Positions 1-7,327 of a DNA stretch of 64,000 nt are shown piece after piece. Positions within the stretch are counted from its first letter, which is position 1. Each line of letters begins with the position of its first letter. Source of the DNA: CAG-390 sp045636385 (GTDB lineage Bacteria > Bacillota > Clostridia > Oscillospirales > CAG-272). Location of the stretch: NCBI GenBank assembly GCA_045636385.1, contig JAZTXK010000030.1, positions 7,425 to 71,424 of the forward strand. Reading direction: 5' to 3'. A program made the position numbers and the translations under genes. Below the pieces are notes generated by a model. It was not told the origin of the DNA. It ran no database searches and saw only the letters and a list, made by a program, of their open reading frames with translations.

Positions 1-3000
1 CATCGAATAGTGGTTGTCGTAAATGGCAACCTTGGCGTAAAGACGGGTCTTTTCAGCCGAGCGGTCGTATTCGGTGTAGTACTCAACGCCGGTAACCGCG
101 GGTGCGGAGAAGTCGACGTAGAGGGGGAAGGAGAAGGTGTTGTTGAGGTTGGTGCTCTCGCCGCCGTCGCCGTAATCAAGGAAGCCCTTGAGGGTTACGG
201 TGTAGCGGGTGTTATTTTCAAGCTCCTGCTCGTAAGCGTCGAAGCCGATCTGAATGTTAGCGGGGTAGATCGAACCGCCGTCACCGTAAGACTTACGGAT
301 ATCCTTTTCGGTCTTGGTGAATACGACCTCGCCGGTTGCATCGTTGGTGATGGTGATCTCGATGCGCTCGGCACTTCTGAGAAGTCCGCCCCAAACGTAT
401 TCAAGCGAGTGAACGGTACCCTCGACGTTCGAGATCGAGATATACTTGCGGTCAGCCGCGATGAGCTTGGACGCGGGGTTCTGCTCGAAGTAGTAAGCTC
501 CGAGGAAGGAAACGTAATCCTGATAGAGAGAACCTACGGGACGGGTCGCGTACGCATCGGGGAGAGTCTTGTCGGCAAGGTCGATCGAATCGTCGATCTC
601 GTCGGCGTTGGTCTCAAAGTAGTCGATGTCAAAGAGGGGAGCAACGGTCCAGTCGCCGTAGAAGGCGAGGAAGGGAGCCGAGAGGTTGATCTCGGTGCCT
701 GCGGTTGCGGTGAGAGTTACGAAGCCCTCGATATACATACCGTTCTCGAAGCGGTTGAGGTATTCCTTATCCGCATCCGAGATGGTAACGGTAACGGTCA
801 CGTCTGCGGTCGCGCCTGCGGAAACGGTGAGGTTCTTGCCGTTCAGAGTGCCGCCCGAAACGTTGGTGATCTCAACGGTGGTGCCGTTCTCGAGGAGGTA
901 ACCCTGCTCGTCAACGGTGTACTTACCGTCGTTTGTCTTGGTATCGCTGATACCTTCGGTCATAACAATTGCTGATATATCGTAGGAAAGTGAAGAAGAA
1001 CCGAAATTATATACTGAGAAATTGAGGGTGTAAACGCCCGTCTTTGCGGGGTCGTCGCCAAGCTCGATCTTGGACTTATCCATAATGCTTCCGTCCTTAC
1101 GGCTCTTTGTGAGGATGTAGGCATCTGTCGCGATCGCGCTTGTCAGATTTGCAAGACCCGCGCCCTGCTTTCTTACGGCGTAGGGCAGACCGTTTTTATT
1201 GATAACGATGTCAGCGGTGGACATGAGAAGTCGGTTAACGATAGCCGCGATCTCGACGTTGTTGTCGGCAATTGCGGGGAAGTTCTCACGAACGTACTGA
1301 CGGAGGATAGCAACGAGACCCGAAACGTTGGGGCAAGCCATCGAGGTACCCGAAATTCTGTCGTAATCCTGACCGGGTACGGAGGAGAGGATCATACCGC
1401 CGTGTGCGGTGATCTCGGGCTTGATCTCAAGGTCGGGAGAGGGACCCCAGGAGGAGAAGTCGGACATGAAGGGGCCCGAGGTCTGCTCGCGGGAGATCTT
1501 GAGCTTGCCTGTGCCGACAGCCGCGAGCATTTCGCCCTCGTCCTGGCTGATCGAGCAGACAGCAAGCTTCGCGTCGCCGACGGTCATCTTGATATCACCC
1601 GCAACGTTGTTGTAGATGATGATACCTGCCGCGCCCTTCTGCTCTGCGACCTGTGCCTTTTCCTCAAAGGTGGTCGAGCCTCGGCTTACGAGAACGATTT
1701 TACCTTCGACCTCAATGCCGGTATAGTCTGCCGAGCGTCCCGCGCCGGGAATGGTAACGAAATCGTATTCAGCCTCGTTCATTCCCTCGGGGAGAAGGTC
1801 GGCTACGAATTCCTTTTCCTCGGAAACTCGGTCGGTGGACTCGATGTAGTAGATGATGGTCTCGCCGAAGAGCATATAGGGAGTCTTCGCGCCGTTGACC
1901 GATGCAACCGAGAGCGCACCCTTGTATGTAGAGGGAGAACCGACGGTACCGTTGTCGGGGTTGGAGGTCAGACCGAGGTTACCGTTCTTCTCGGAGCCGT
2001 AGGTGGAGGTGAAGCTGTTCGAAGCCGCAACAACCATGCTGATTCCGAGCTCGCGGATGCGGTCGTAAACGCCGCTGACCTTTTCCTTATCGCCCTCACG
2101 GGAGAAGCCCGCGGAGGTACCGATCGACATATTGATAACGTCAACCTCAAGAACTACGCAGTCCTCGAGCGCCGCGAGAATCCAAGAGGTACGCGCGGTG
2201 TCCTCGATATCCGAGAAGATCTTCATAATTGCGAGCTGTGCGTTGGGAGCAACGCCGGTGATAACGTCGTCCTTACCCGCGATAACGCCCGCAACGTGAG
2301 TTCCGTGGTCGCTCTGGATCGGGAAAACGTCGGCGTCGCCGTCAGCGTAGTCAAATCCGTAGGGAACCTTCTCGCTGATGTAAACGTCGGAAGCTGTAAG
2401 ACCCGACTGCTTATCGGATGCAACCGTGTCGCCGACAAAGCCTTCGACGTCCGAGAAGGTCATACCGAGCTCATCCGACTTCGCGGTGAAGTTGTCGGTC
2501 GAAAAAGCGGTGTGGTAATAGTCAAGACCCGTGTCGAGAACGGCAACTACCGTGCCCGTACCGTCGTATCCGCAGCCGATGCTGTTGAAGATACCCGTGT
2601 CCTGAACGTTGACCTTGTTTTCAACGAGCTGATTTTCCATCGACTTGTAGACGTCGCCGACGATAACCTCGGTCTTTCTGCCGAGAGTCTTGCATACGTC
2701 CTCAAAATCGCGGGCGGTGATGAGGATCTCAAAACCGGCGATAACGGTGTCATAGCTGATGCCGAGCTCGTAGGAATAGCCTGCCGCGTCGAGCTTTTCG
2801 ATGAGCTTTGCGTTTTCCTTCGCGATCTTCTCGCGGAGAGCCGCAGCCTCGTCGCTCTGCGCAAATTCCGAGATGCTCATAGTCTTATCAGAGCCCTCGT
2901 AAGCGTCAAGCAGGCTTTCCGCGTCGGTTTCGACGATGACAGAGATGATCTGATCGTCCTTGACCGCGCTCGGGAGCGACACGATGGCGCTCGAAAAGTA

Positions 3001-3159
3001 TTTCGAGATATCGTGGTTGAGCTTGCCGTCAAAAAGACCTATGTAGGTCTCTGCGGCAACGTCTCCTGCCGCGTCAACGCAAACTCCGACGATCATTGTT
3101 GTCAGCAGAAGCATCGAGAGCACTGCCGACAGGATCCTTGTTTTCGTTTGTTTCTTCAT
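1..3159 (-). CDS. S8 family subtilisin-like serine peptidase, exported, C-terminus beyond window edge
   Basis: Only the first 1053 residues are in the window and the reading frame is open at base 1, so the C-terminus is missing. A signal peptide covers about residues 1-31 (KKQTKTR followed by a hydrophobic stretch). The catalytic triad is visible: Asp209 in AVLDTGLD, His285 in SDHGTHVAG and Ser606 in SGTSMACPN, with the oxyanion Asn in VVAASNS. A protease-associated (PA) insert lies at about 440-560 between His and Ser, followed by Fn3-like beta domains, the architecture of lactocepin/C5a-peptidase-type cell-envelope proteases. It probably degrades extracellular proteins at the surface. The start at 3157-3159 follows an AAAGG site. 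It is divergent from the lipoprotein gene at 3469. No ATG-initiated complete ORF covers it because both ends are not in the window; the long plus-strand frames here are shadows. Confidence 0.93.
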   Translation of the reverse strand, partial: MKKQTKTRILSAVLSMLLLTTMIVGVCVDAAGDVAAETYIGLFDGKLNHDISKYFSSAIVSLPSAVKDDQIISVIVETDAESLLDAYEGSDKTMSISEFAQSDEAAALREKIAKENAKLIEKLDAAGYSYELGISYDTVIAGFEILITARDFEDVCKTLGRKTEVIVGDVYKSMENQLVENKVNVQDTGIFNSIGCGYDGTGTVVAVLDTGLDYYHTAFSTDNFTAKSDELGMTFSDVEGFVGDTVASDKQSGLTASDVYISEKVPYGFDYADGDADVFPIQSDHGTHVAGVIAGKDDVITGVAPNAQLAIMKIFSDIEDTARTSWILAALEDCVVLEVDVINMSIGTSAGFSREGDKEKVSGVYDRIRELGISMVVAASNSFTSTYGSEKNGNLGLTSNPDNGTVGSPSTYKGALSVASVNGAKTPYMLFGETIIYYIESTDRVSEEKEFVADLLPEGMNEAEYDFVTIPGAGRSADYTGIEVEGKIVLVSRGSTTFEEKAQVAEQKGAAGIIIYNNVAGDIKMTVGDAKLAVCSISQDEGEMLAAVGTGKLKISREQTSGPFMSDFSSWGPSPDLEIKPEITAHGGMILSSVPGQDYDRISGTSMACPNVSGLVAILRQYVRENFPAIADNNVEIAAIVNRLLMSTADIVINKNGLPYAVRKQGAGLANLTSAIATDAYILTKSRKDGSIMDKSKIELGDDPAKTGVYTLNFSVYNFGSSSLSYDISAIVMTEGISDTKTNDGKYTVDEQGYLLENGTTVEITNVSGGTLNGKNLTVSAGATADVTVTVTISDADKEYLNRFENGMYIEGFVTLTATAGTEINLSAPFLAFYGDWTVAPLFDIDYFETNADEIDDSIDLADKTLPDAYATRPVGSLYQDYVSFLGAYYFEQNPASKLIAADRKYISISNVEGTVHSLEYVWGGLLRSAERIEITITNDATGEVVFTKTEKDIRKSYGDGGSIYPANIQIGFDAYEQELENNTRYTVTLKGFLDYGDGGESTNLNNTFSFPLYVDFSAPAVTGVEYYTEYDRSAEKTRLYAKVAIYDNHYSM

Positions 3160-3403
3160 TTTTCCTTTGCCTTTCGCATAGTTCTGTAACGGTAAACATA
3201 TATTATATACTTAATATAGAGCTTTTATAATAAAGATTATATATAAGATAAATTTAGCGCGACTGAACAATTATACCACAACAGCGCCAAAATATCAATA
3301 CCTACATATAATATATAACAATTTGTTTCCGTAATGGCGGAAAGTAATTCATAAACGGCATTTTTGAGCAAAAAATAGTGCAATTAATTTTACAAAAAAT
3401 TCA

Positions 3404-3432
3404 TTGATATTAAAGCGTGCGCGTGATATAAT
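3404..3432 (+). promoter_or_regulatory. Promoter of the small lipoprotein gene
   Basis: TTGATA at 3404-3409 and TATAAT at 3427-3432 are separated by 17 bases, 36 bases before the start codon at 3469. The rest of the 309-base gap (3160-3468) is AT-rich and holds the unidentified divergent promoter of the protease. Confidence 0.7.
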
Positions 3433-3468
3433 AGGACGGAAAATTAAGAAACAAACAGGAGAAAACCA

Positions 3469-3891
3469 ATGAAGAGAATTATTATGCTCATCCTCGCGCT
3501 CACGCTTATGGCATCTTTCGTTGCCTGCAACGAGGGCGGAGAGGTAACCACCGAGGCTCCCGAGACCACCGCAGCACCCACAGTAACCGACGCTCCCGCA
3601 GAGGAGACCACCGCAGCCGAGACCGAACCCGCATTTGCAGGCTACACCGTAACCGTTACCGATAAGGACGGCAACCCCATCGCAGGCGTTCAGGTTCAGA
3701 TGTGTGACTCCAAGGGATGCCGCCTTCCCAAGGCAACCGGCGCGGACGGCACCGTAACCTTTGATTACGAGACCAGCGACTTCCACGTTCTCATCGCAGC
3801 ACCCGTTGACGGCTACGCAGTCGACACCACCGAGGAATACTGGTTCGAAAACGGCGGCAAGGATCTTACCATCGTTCTTGAAAAGAACTGA
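3469..3891 (+). CDS. Small lipoprotein with carboxypeptidase-regulatory-like (Ig-like) domain
   Basis: The 140-residue product has a lipoprotein signal peptide ending in ASFVAC (Cys20), so it is probably lipid-anchored on the outer face of the membrane. A Thr/Glu/Pro-rich spacer (about residues 21-55) is followed by a single beta-sandwich segment with the pattern VTVTDKDGNPIAGVQVQMCD and a YTV...TIVLEKN frame, typical of carboxypeptidase regulatory-like or Cna-B-like folds. An AGGAGA ribosome site lies 9 bases before the ATG. It has its own promoter and terminator, so it is monocistronic. No enzymatic residues are visible; a structural or adhesive surface role is only inference. Confidence 0.8.
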   Translation: MKRIIMLILALTLMASFVACNEGGEVTTEAPETTAAPTVTDAPAEETTAAETEPAFAGYTVTVTDKDGNPIAGVQVQMCDSKGCRLPKATGADGTVTFDYETSDFHVLIAAPVDGYAVDTTEEYWFENGGKDLTIVLEKN

Positions 3892-3897
3892 AAATGA

Positions 3898-3940
3898 AAA
3901 AGGCTGATTCACACAAAGTGCATCAGCCTTTTTTAGTTTT
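3898..3940 (+). terminator. Intrinsic terminator, probably bidirectional
   Basis: The stem AAGGCTGAT / ATCAGCCTT (3900-3930) is followed by TTTTTTAGTTTT on the plus strand and preceded by an A-rich run, so it can serve both the lipoprotein gene and the convergent ATPase gene. Confidence 0.85.
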
Positions 3941-3956
3941 CCTTGCCGCTACAGTA

Positions 3957-5258
3957 TTAAGCATCAAGACTATCCTTGTCAAGCAAGAATTCTTTAACAC
4001 CCATCATAACGTAGCCTTTTTCATCATGCCTCGGCTTCATGCTTTTTTCGACGATGATGATCTTTTTAAAGGAATCCATAGTTTTATCGAAGGAGGCGGT
4101 TTCTTGCTCGTACTTTGTCCGATCGTGTATTGCGTATGCGGATTGAATATAATATTTTTTGCTGCCGAGAGTTGCGATAAAATCAATTTCGCGTTGAACG
4201 CGGCGTTCTTTGCCGTTATCGTCTCTTTCGCGTGATTCCACCGTGCCGACATCCACCTGATAGCCTCTGTACCGAAGCTCGTTGTAGATGATGTTTTCCA
4301 TAATGTGCGTACCTTCGATCTGGCGGAAGTTCAATCTCGCGTTACGGAGTCCGATGTCCTCAAAGTATATCTTATACGGAGTACCGATGTACTTTCTGCC
4401 CTTGACGTTATATCTCTTTACTCGCGAAAGCATAAAAGCGTCCTCCATATGGCTGATATAACGATCAACCGTGGCATCGCAGATTTTTCCGCCGTGAACG
4501 GTATTTATGGTATTGGCAATATTGCGGGGATTGGTCAAGGTGGAAATGCCCGACGCTATAACGTCAAGCACCTCGCCTATCGTTGCGTCGTCACCCAGCG
4601 CATAGCGATTTTTGATATCGCGCAGATAAAGATTTTGCATTTGCGATATAAGATATTGCGATTTTTGTTCTTCGGTGGGCATCAGAGCTACCGCAGGCAA
4701 GCCGCCGTAGATCGAATAATCGTCAAAAGCTTCGCTTTTATCCCCCTTCATAAATGCATAATATTCCGAGAATGAAAGCGGAAGAACGTGAACCTCGTCG
4801 CCTCTCCCTTCGAACTCGGTTAAAATATCCTTGGATAAGAATTTGGAATTGCTTCCGGTAACATATACGTCAAGATTGTTCTTGCGTAAAAAACCGTTCA
4901 TAACAGATTCAAATGCCCCGAGCTTTTGCACCTCGTCGAGCAGAATATAGTGCATCCCGTTGTCAGCGATCTGCGGCATCAGCCAGTTCAAAAATTTTTC
5001 GGGATCAACCTTTCTGTTTTCTCTCTCGTTATCAAGAACGATAGGATTTTCGCCGATTTTCAATAAGTCGTCAGCCGAGTCAAAGGCAAATTTTATAATA
5101 TGGCTGTCGTCAATCCCCTCCTCGACGAGATGATTGTAAAACAAAACGTTGAGTAGATATGATTTTCCGCTTCTGCGAATTCCGGTAATAACCTTGATAA
5201 ATCCGTTGTGCTTTCTAACGACAAGCCTGTTTAAATATATATCTCTTTTTATCTCCAT
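3957..5258 (-). CDS. AAA-family ATPase with DUF4143 C-terminal domain
   Basis: The 433-residue protein has a Walker A motif GIRRSGKS at residues 26-33, Walker B YILLDEV at 104-110, and the arginine-rich GSNSKFLS sensor region, followed by a DUF4143-type C-terminal half with a nuclease-like fold region (REIDFIA, residues about 370-377). Such proteins are common in Bacteria and Archaea, often autonomous and of poorly known function. I chose the ATG at 5256-5258, preceded by GAGG at a spacing of 5; the frame stays open 17 codons further upstream but that would translate through a 38-base palindrome. It is monocistronic. Two similar palindromes sit upstream (5268-5305, 5343-5380), suggesting self-regulation. 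Confidence 0.85.
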   Translation of the reverse strand: MEIKRDIYLNRLVVRKHNGFIKVITGIRRSGKSYLLNVLFYNHLVEEGIDDSHIIKFAFDSADDLLKIGENPIVLDNERENRKVDPEKFLNWLMPQIADNGMHYILLDEVQKLGAFESVMNGFLRKNNLDVYVTGSNSKFLSKDILTEFEGRGDEVHVLPLSFSEYYAFMKGDKSEAFDDYSIYGGLPAVALMPTEEQKSQYLISQMQNLYLRDIKNRYALGDDATIGEVLDVIASGISTLTNPRNIANTINTVHGGKICDATVDRYISHMEDAFMLSRVKRYNVKGRKYIGTPYKIYFEDIGLRNARLNFRQIEGTHIMENIIYNELRYRGYQVDVGTVESRERDDNGKERRVQREIDFIATLGSKKYYIQSAYAIHDRTKYEQETASFDKTMDSFKKIIIVEKSMKPRHDEKGYVMMGVKEFLLDKDSLDA

Positions 5259-5267
5259 AACAACCTC

Positions 5268-5305
5268 ATCTAATATTTTTGCCTCAAGCGGCGTTTTTAT
5301 TAGAT
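5268..5305. promoter_or_regulatory. 38-base palindromic element 1 upstream of the ATPase gene
   Basis: The arms ATCTAATA / TATTAGAT enclose 22 bases that are themselves partly symmetric (GCC...GGC). The left 18 bases starting at 5267 are identical to those of element 2. It lies 10 bases before the ATPase start codon, overlapping the expected ribosome-loading region. Confidence 0.6.
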
Positions 5306-5342
5306 ACATTATACATTATTATTGCTAAAAAGTCAAGTGCTC

Positions 5343-5380
5343 ATCTAATATTTTTGCCGTAAACGACGAAAATATTAGAT
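5343..5380. promoter_or_regulatory. 38-base palindromic element 2 upstream of the ATPase gene
   Basis: Perfect 12-base arms ATCTAATATTTT / AAAATATTAGAT around a 14-base centre. It has exactly the same total length as element 1 and begins 75 bases from it. A repressor or autoregulator binding site is the simplest reading; a relic of a palindromic repeat is the alternative. Confidence 0.6.
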
Positions 5381-5433
5381 GCATAAGCCGAAAATCGTAA
5401 TTTTACAAGAATAATTGAAAAATATTGTTAGAA

Positions 5434-5458
5434 TCCCCAAAAAACTTCGTCTTATAGG
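5434..5458 (+). promoter_or_regulatory. Conserved motif upstream of ECF sigma gene 1
   Basis: TCCCC, then 9 bases, then CGTCTTATAGG, ending 31 bases before the sigma gene start. The same arrangement (TCCCC...GGTCTTATAGG) ends 28 bases before the second ECF sigma gene at 20194. The CGTC element resembles ECF -10 boxes, so this may be an autoregulated promoter. Confidence 0.5.
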
Positions 5459-5489
5459 TTGAGGCGCCATCATAGGAAAGGAGAATGAT

Positions 5490-6050
5490 ATGGACGATTT
5501 AAAAATCATAGAGATGTTTTTCGCCCGCGACGAGCAAGCGCTCGGCGAGAGTCAGCGAAAATACGGCAGATATATCGAGGCTGTTGCTGAAAATATACTT
5601 GGAAGCAAGGAAGACGCGGAAGAAGTCTCAAATGACACATGGCTCCGCGCGTGGAATTCGATACCGCCCGAAAATCCGAAATCGCTTAAAGTGTATCTCG
5701 GCACGCTCGCGCGAAATCTCTCTTTTGACAGACACAGAAGAATGACGGCGGAAAAGCGCGGCGGATGTGAGGTCGCCCTCTGTCTTGAAGAAGCGGAAGA
5801 GTTCCTTGCAGATACAAAAAGCGTTTCGGAAGAATATGAAAAGCGCGAATTTACGAAATTTTTGAATGAATTCCTTCATTCACTCCCCGACCGCGAATGC
5901 GATATCTTCGTGCGCCGTTATTTCTACTGCGATTCCACAGCCGATATAGCGAATAGATTCGCCGTAAAAGAGCCGAACGTCCTCGTTATTCTTTCGAGAA
6001 CAAGAAAAAAGCTGAAAAAGGCACTTGAAAAAGGAGGTTACACCCTATGA
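5490..6050 (+). CDS. ECF-type RNA polymerase sigma factor
   Basis: This 186-residue protein contains sigma region 2 (residues about 10-75, with FARDEQAL, DAEEVSNDTWLRAW) and sigma region 4 (about 125-180, with LPDRECDIFVRRYFY and ILSRTRKKLKKAL). It directs RNA polymerase to alternative promoters. The ATG follows AAAGGAG at 8 bases. Its last codons overlap the next gene by ATGA, a translational coupling typical of sigma/anti-sigma pairs. It is clearly paralogous to the product at 20194 (shared N-terminus MDDxKIIExFFARDExAL and the same WNSIPPE segment). Confidence 0.92.
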   Translation: MDDLKIIEMFFARDEQALGESQRKYGRYIEAVAENILGSKEDAEEVSNDTWLRAWNSIPPENPKSLKVYLGTLARNLSFDRHRRMTAEKRGGCEVALCLEEAEEFLADTKSVSEEYEKREFTKFLNEFLHSLPDRECDIFVRRYFYCDSTADIANRFAVKEPNVLVILSRTRKKLKKALEKGGYTL

Positions 6051-7117
6051 AAACAAATGAATTTTTTGATGCTATGGGAAATATCGATCCCGCGCTTATC
6101 GAACGTGCCGACAAAAAGGCTGTCAGAAAACGTCCGTTTATAAAAATCGCGGCGATCGCGGCGGCAGTCACGCTCCTTGTGGGCGGAATGATCGCGTTGC
6201 TGCCGTTGATGCTGAAAGGCGAGCAAATAATGCAGGATGTAGTTGTATGGGAGAATATCTTTATGATGTTTTCTCCCGAAAATGAAGACGGCTTGATCTC
6301 CGGGGAAAATCACGGGGGAGAAATTATTGTTACCGAGTCGGTTTTTGCCGAAATAATCAGTGAAAATTACGCGGACTATATCATCGGTTCAATAATTCCG
6401 ACCGCTGAGCAAGCGTACATCGGCGAAAAGCTTGGCGAGATCGAGATAAGAACGGGTTGGTATCAGCACAGCGACGGTGCGGAACGTGACGTAATGACCG
6501 TAAAGGCTGAGGTCTACGAGATCGTCGGAGTGTCGCGCAAGTCGGCGGTTGCGATCAGATATCTTGAAAAAGCCGCAAGCCTTTCCGAATATTACCCGTA
6601 TTTATACTACTACGCTACCAATCAAAATTACGAAATGACTACTCTTTCGAATTTTTATACCGATCTGAACGCGGACACTTATCTGACGCTATCGAAGGAC
6701 GCAATGCTTATGGAGGTTCCTAAGGAGGCTTCCGGCAATATAAGAATCGATAAATACAGTTTTAACACCGACGGCAGTGATGAATTTCGTGAGCTTTTGC
6801 TCTCGCTTGACGGAGAAGGGGAAATCGTCGGCTATTACGATGAAGCGGGCGTTTCTGTTAAAAAGGGCGAACGAGCGCTTCAGATTGTTTTCCATCTTGA
6901 AACCGCGAGCAGATCTATGGGTCATATCTACGTTTTTGATAACGGAACGATAGTGCTTGCGGAGGTTGGCGGCAGTGCCCGCGTTACGGTATTTGAAGTA
7001 GGCGTTGATGCGACCGATGCACTTTGGGAAGCGTTTGAGAAAAACGCACATCCCGATAAGGGTGAATACGCCGAGGACGATCTCGTCGAAGCTGTTACCG
7101 GCGAGGTCAATGAATAA
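6047..7117 (+). CDS. Membrane-anchored putative anti-sigma factor
   Basis: The 356-residue product has a short cytoplasmic N-terminus (residues 1-30), one transmembrane helix at about 33-55 and a large extracytoplasmic domain. The N-terminal segment FFDAMGNIDPALIERA matches the pattern A-x-G-x-(I/L)-D-x-x-(L/V)-I also present in the protein after the second ECF sigma gene, and is the likely sigma-binding segment. Overlap with the sigma gene supports the role. The outer domain is not recognised and would be the sensor. The assignment as anti-sigma rests on topology and context, not on a recognised ASD zinc motif. Confidence 0.7.
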   Translation: MKTNEFFDAMGNIDPALIERADKKAVRKRPFIKIAAIAAAVTLLVGGMIALLPLMLKGEQIMQDVVVWENIFMMFSPENEDGLISGENHGGEIIVTESVFAEIISENYADYIIGSIIPTAEQAYIGEKLGEIEIRTGWYQHSDGAERDVMTVKAEVYEIVGVSRKSAVAIRYLEKAASLSEYYPYLYYYATNQNYEMTTLSNFYTDLNADTYLTLSKDAMLMEVPKEASGNIRIDKYSFNTDGSDEFRELLLSLDGEGEIVGYYDEAGVSVKKGERALQIVFHLETASRSMGHIYVFDNGTIVLAEVGGSARVTVFEVGVDATDALWEAFEKNAHPDKGEYAEDDLVEAVTGEVNE

Positions 7118-7122
7118 GATAT

Positions 7123-7163
7123 ATCTGCACCTCCCGAATTCGGGAGGTGCAGATTGTTTTTTT
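7123..7163 (+). terminator. Intrinsic terminator after the sigma/anti-sigma pair
   Basis: A perfect 16-base-arm palindrome beginning ATCTGCACCTCCCG is followed by TGTTTTTTT. Confidence 0.9.
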
Positions 7164-7168
7164 AGGGT

Positions 7169-7320
7169 GAATGATAAAGCCCTCCCTCAAGGGGAGGGTT
7201 TTATCATTCCAAGCGGTCGGCGGGGCGCCGCCCGCTTGAAGCGCATTTGCGAGGTTCCACCTCGCGCTCCGCTAAAGAAACTTTTTGAAAAAAGTTTCTT
7301 TAGAATCTTCAAAAACTTTT
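7169..7320. repeat. Composite hairpin repeat, copy 1
   Basis: In order: a long hairpin with arms GAATGATAAA / TTTATCATTC and inner arms CCCTCCC / GGGAGGG; a core TCGGCGGGGCGCCGC (7217-7231) flanked by CAAGCGG / CCGCTTG; a small hairpin GCGAGG / CCTCGC; a 15-base-arm hairpin CTAAAGAAACTTTTT / AAAAAGTTTCTTTAG (7272-7303); and the tail AATCTTCAAAAACTTTT. The same order occurs at 24488-24640 with an identical core but different, still complementary, flanks. Confidence 0.75.
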
Positions 7321-7327
7321 GATCTTT

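Noticed and set aside
1402..3189. 595-codon plus-strand open frame over the protease
   Set aside because: The minus strand encodes a subtilisin with complete catalytic triad in one unbroken frame; the plus frame has no recognisable protein features.
3957..5258. Transposase or IS element linked to the palindromes at 5268-5380
   Set aside because: The protein is an AAA/DUF4143 ATPase without DDE or HUH motifs, and the palindromes are on one side only.
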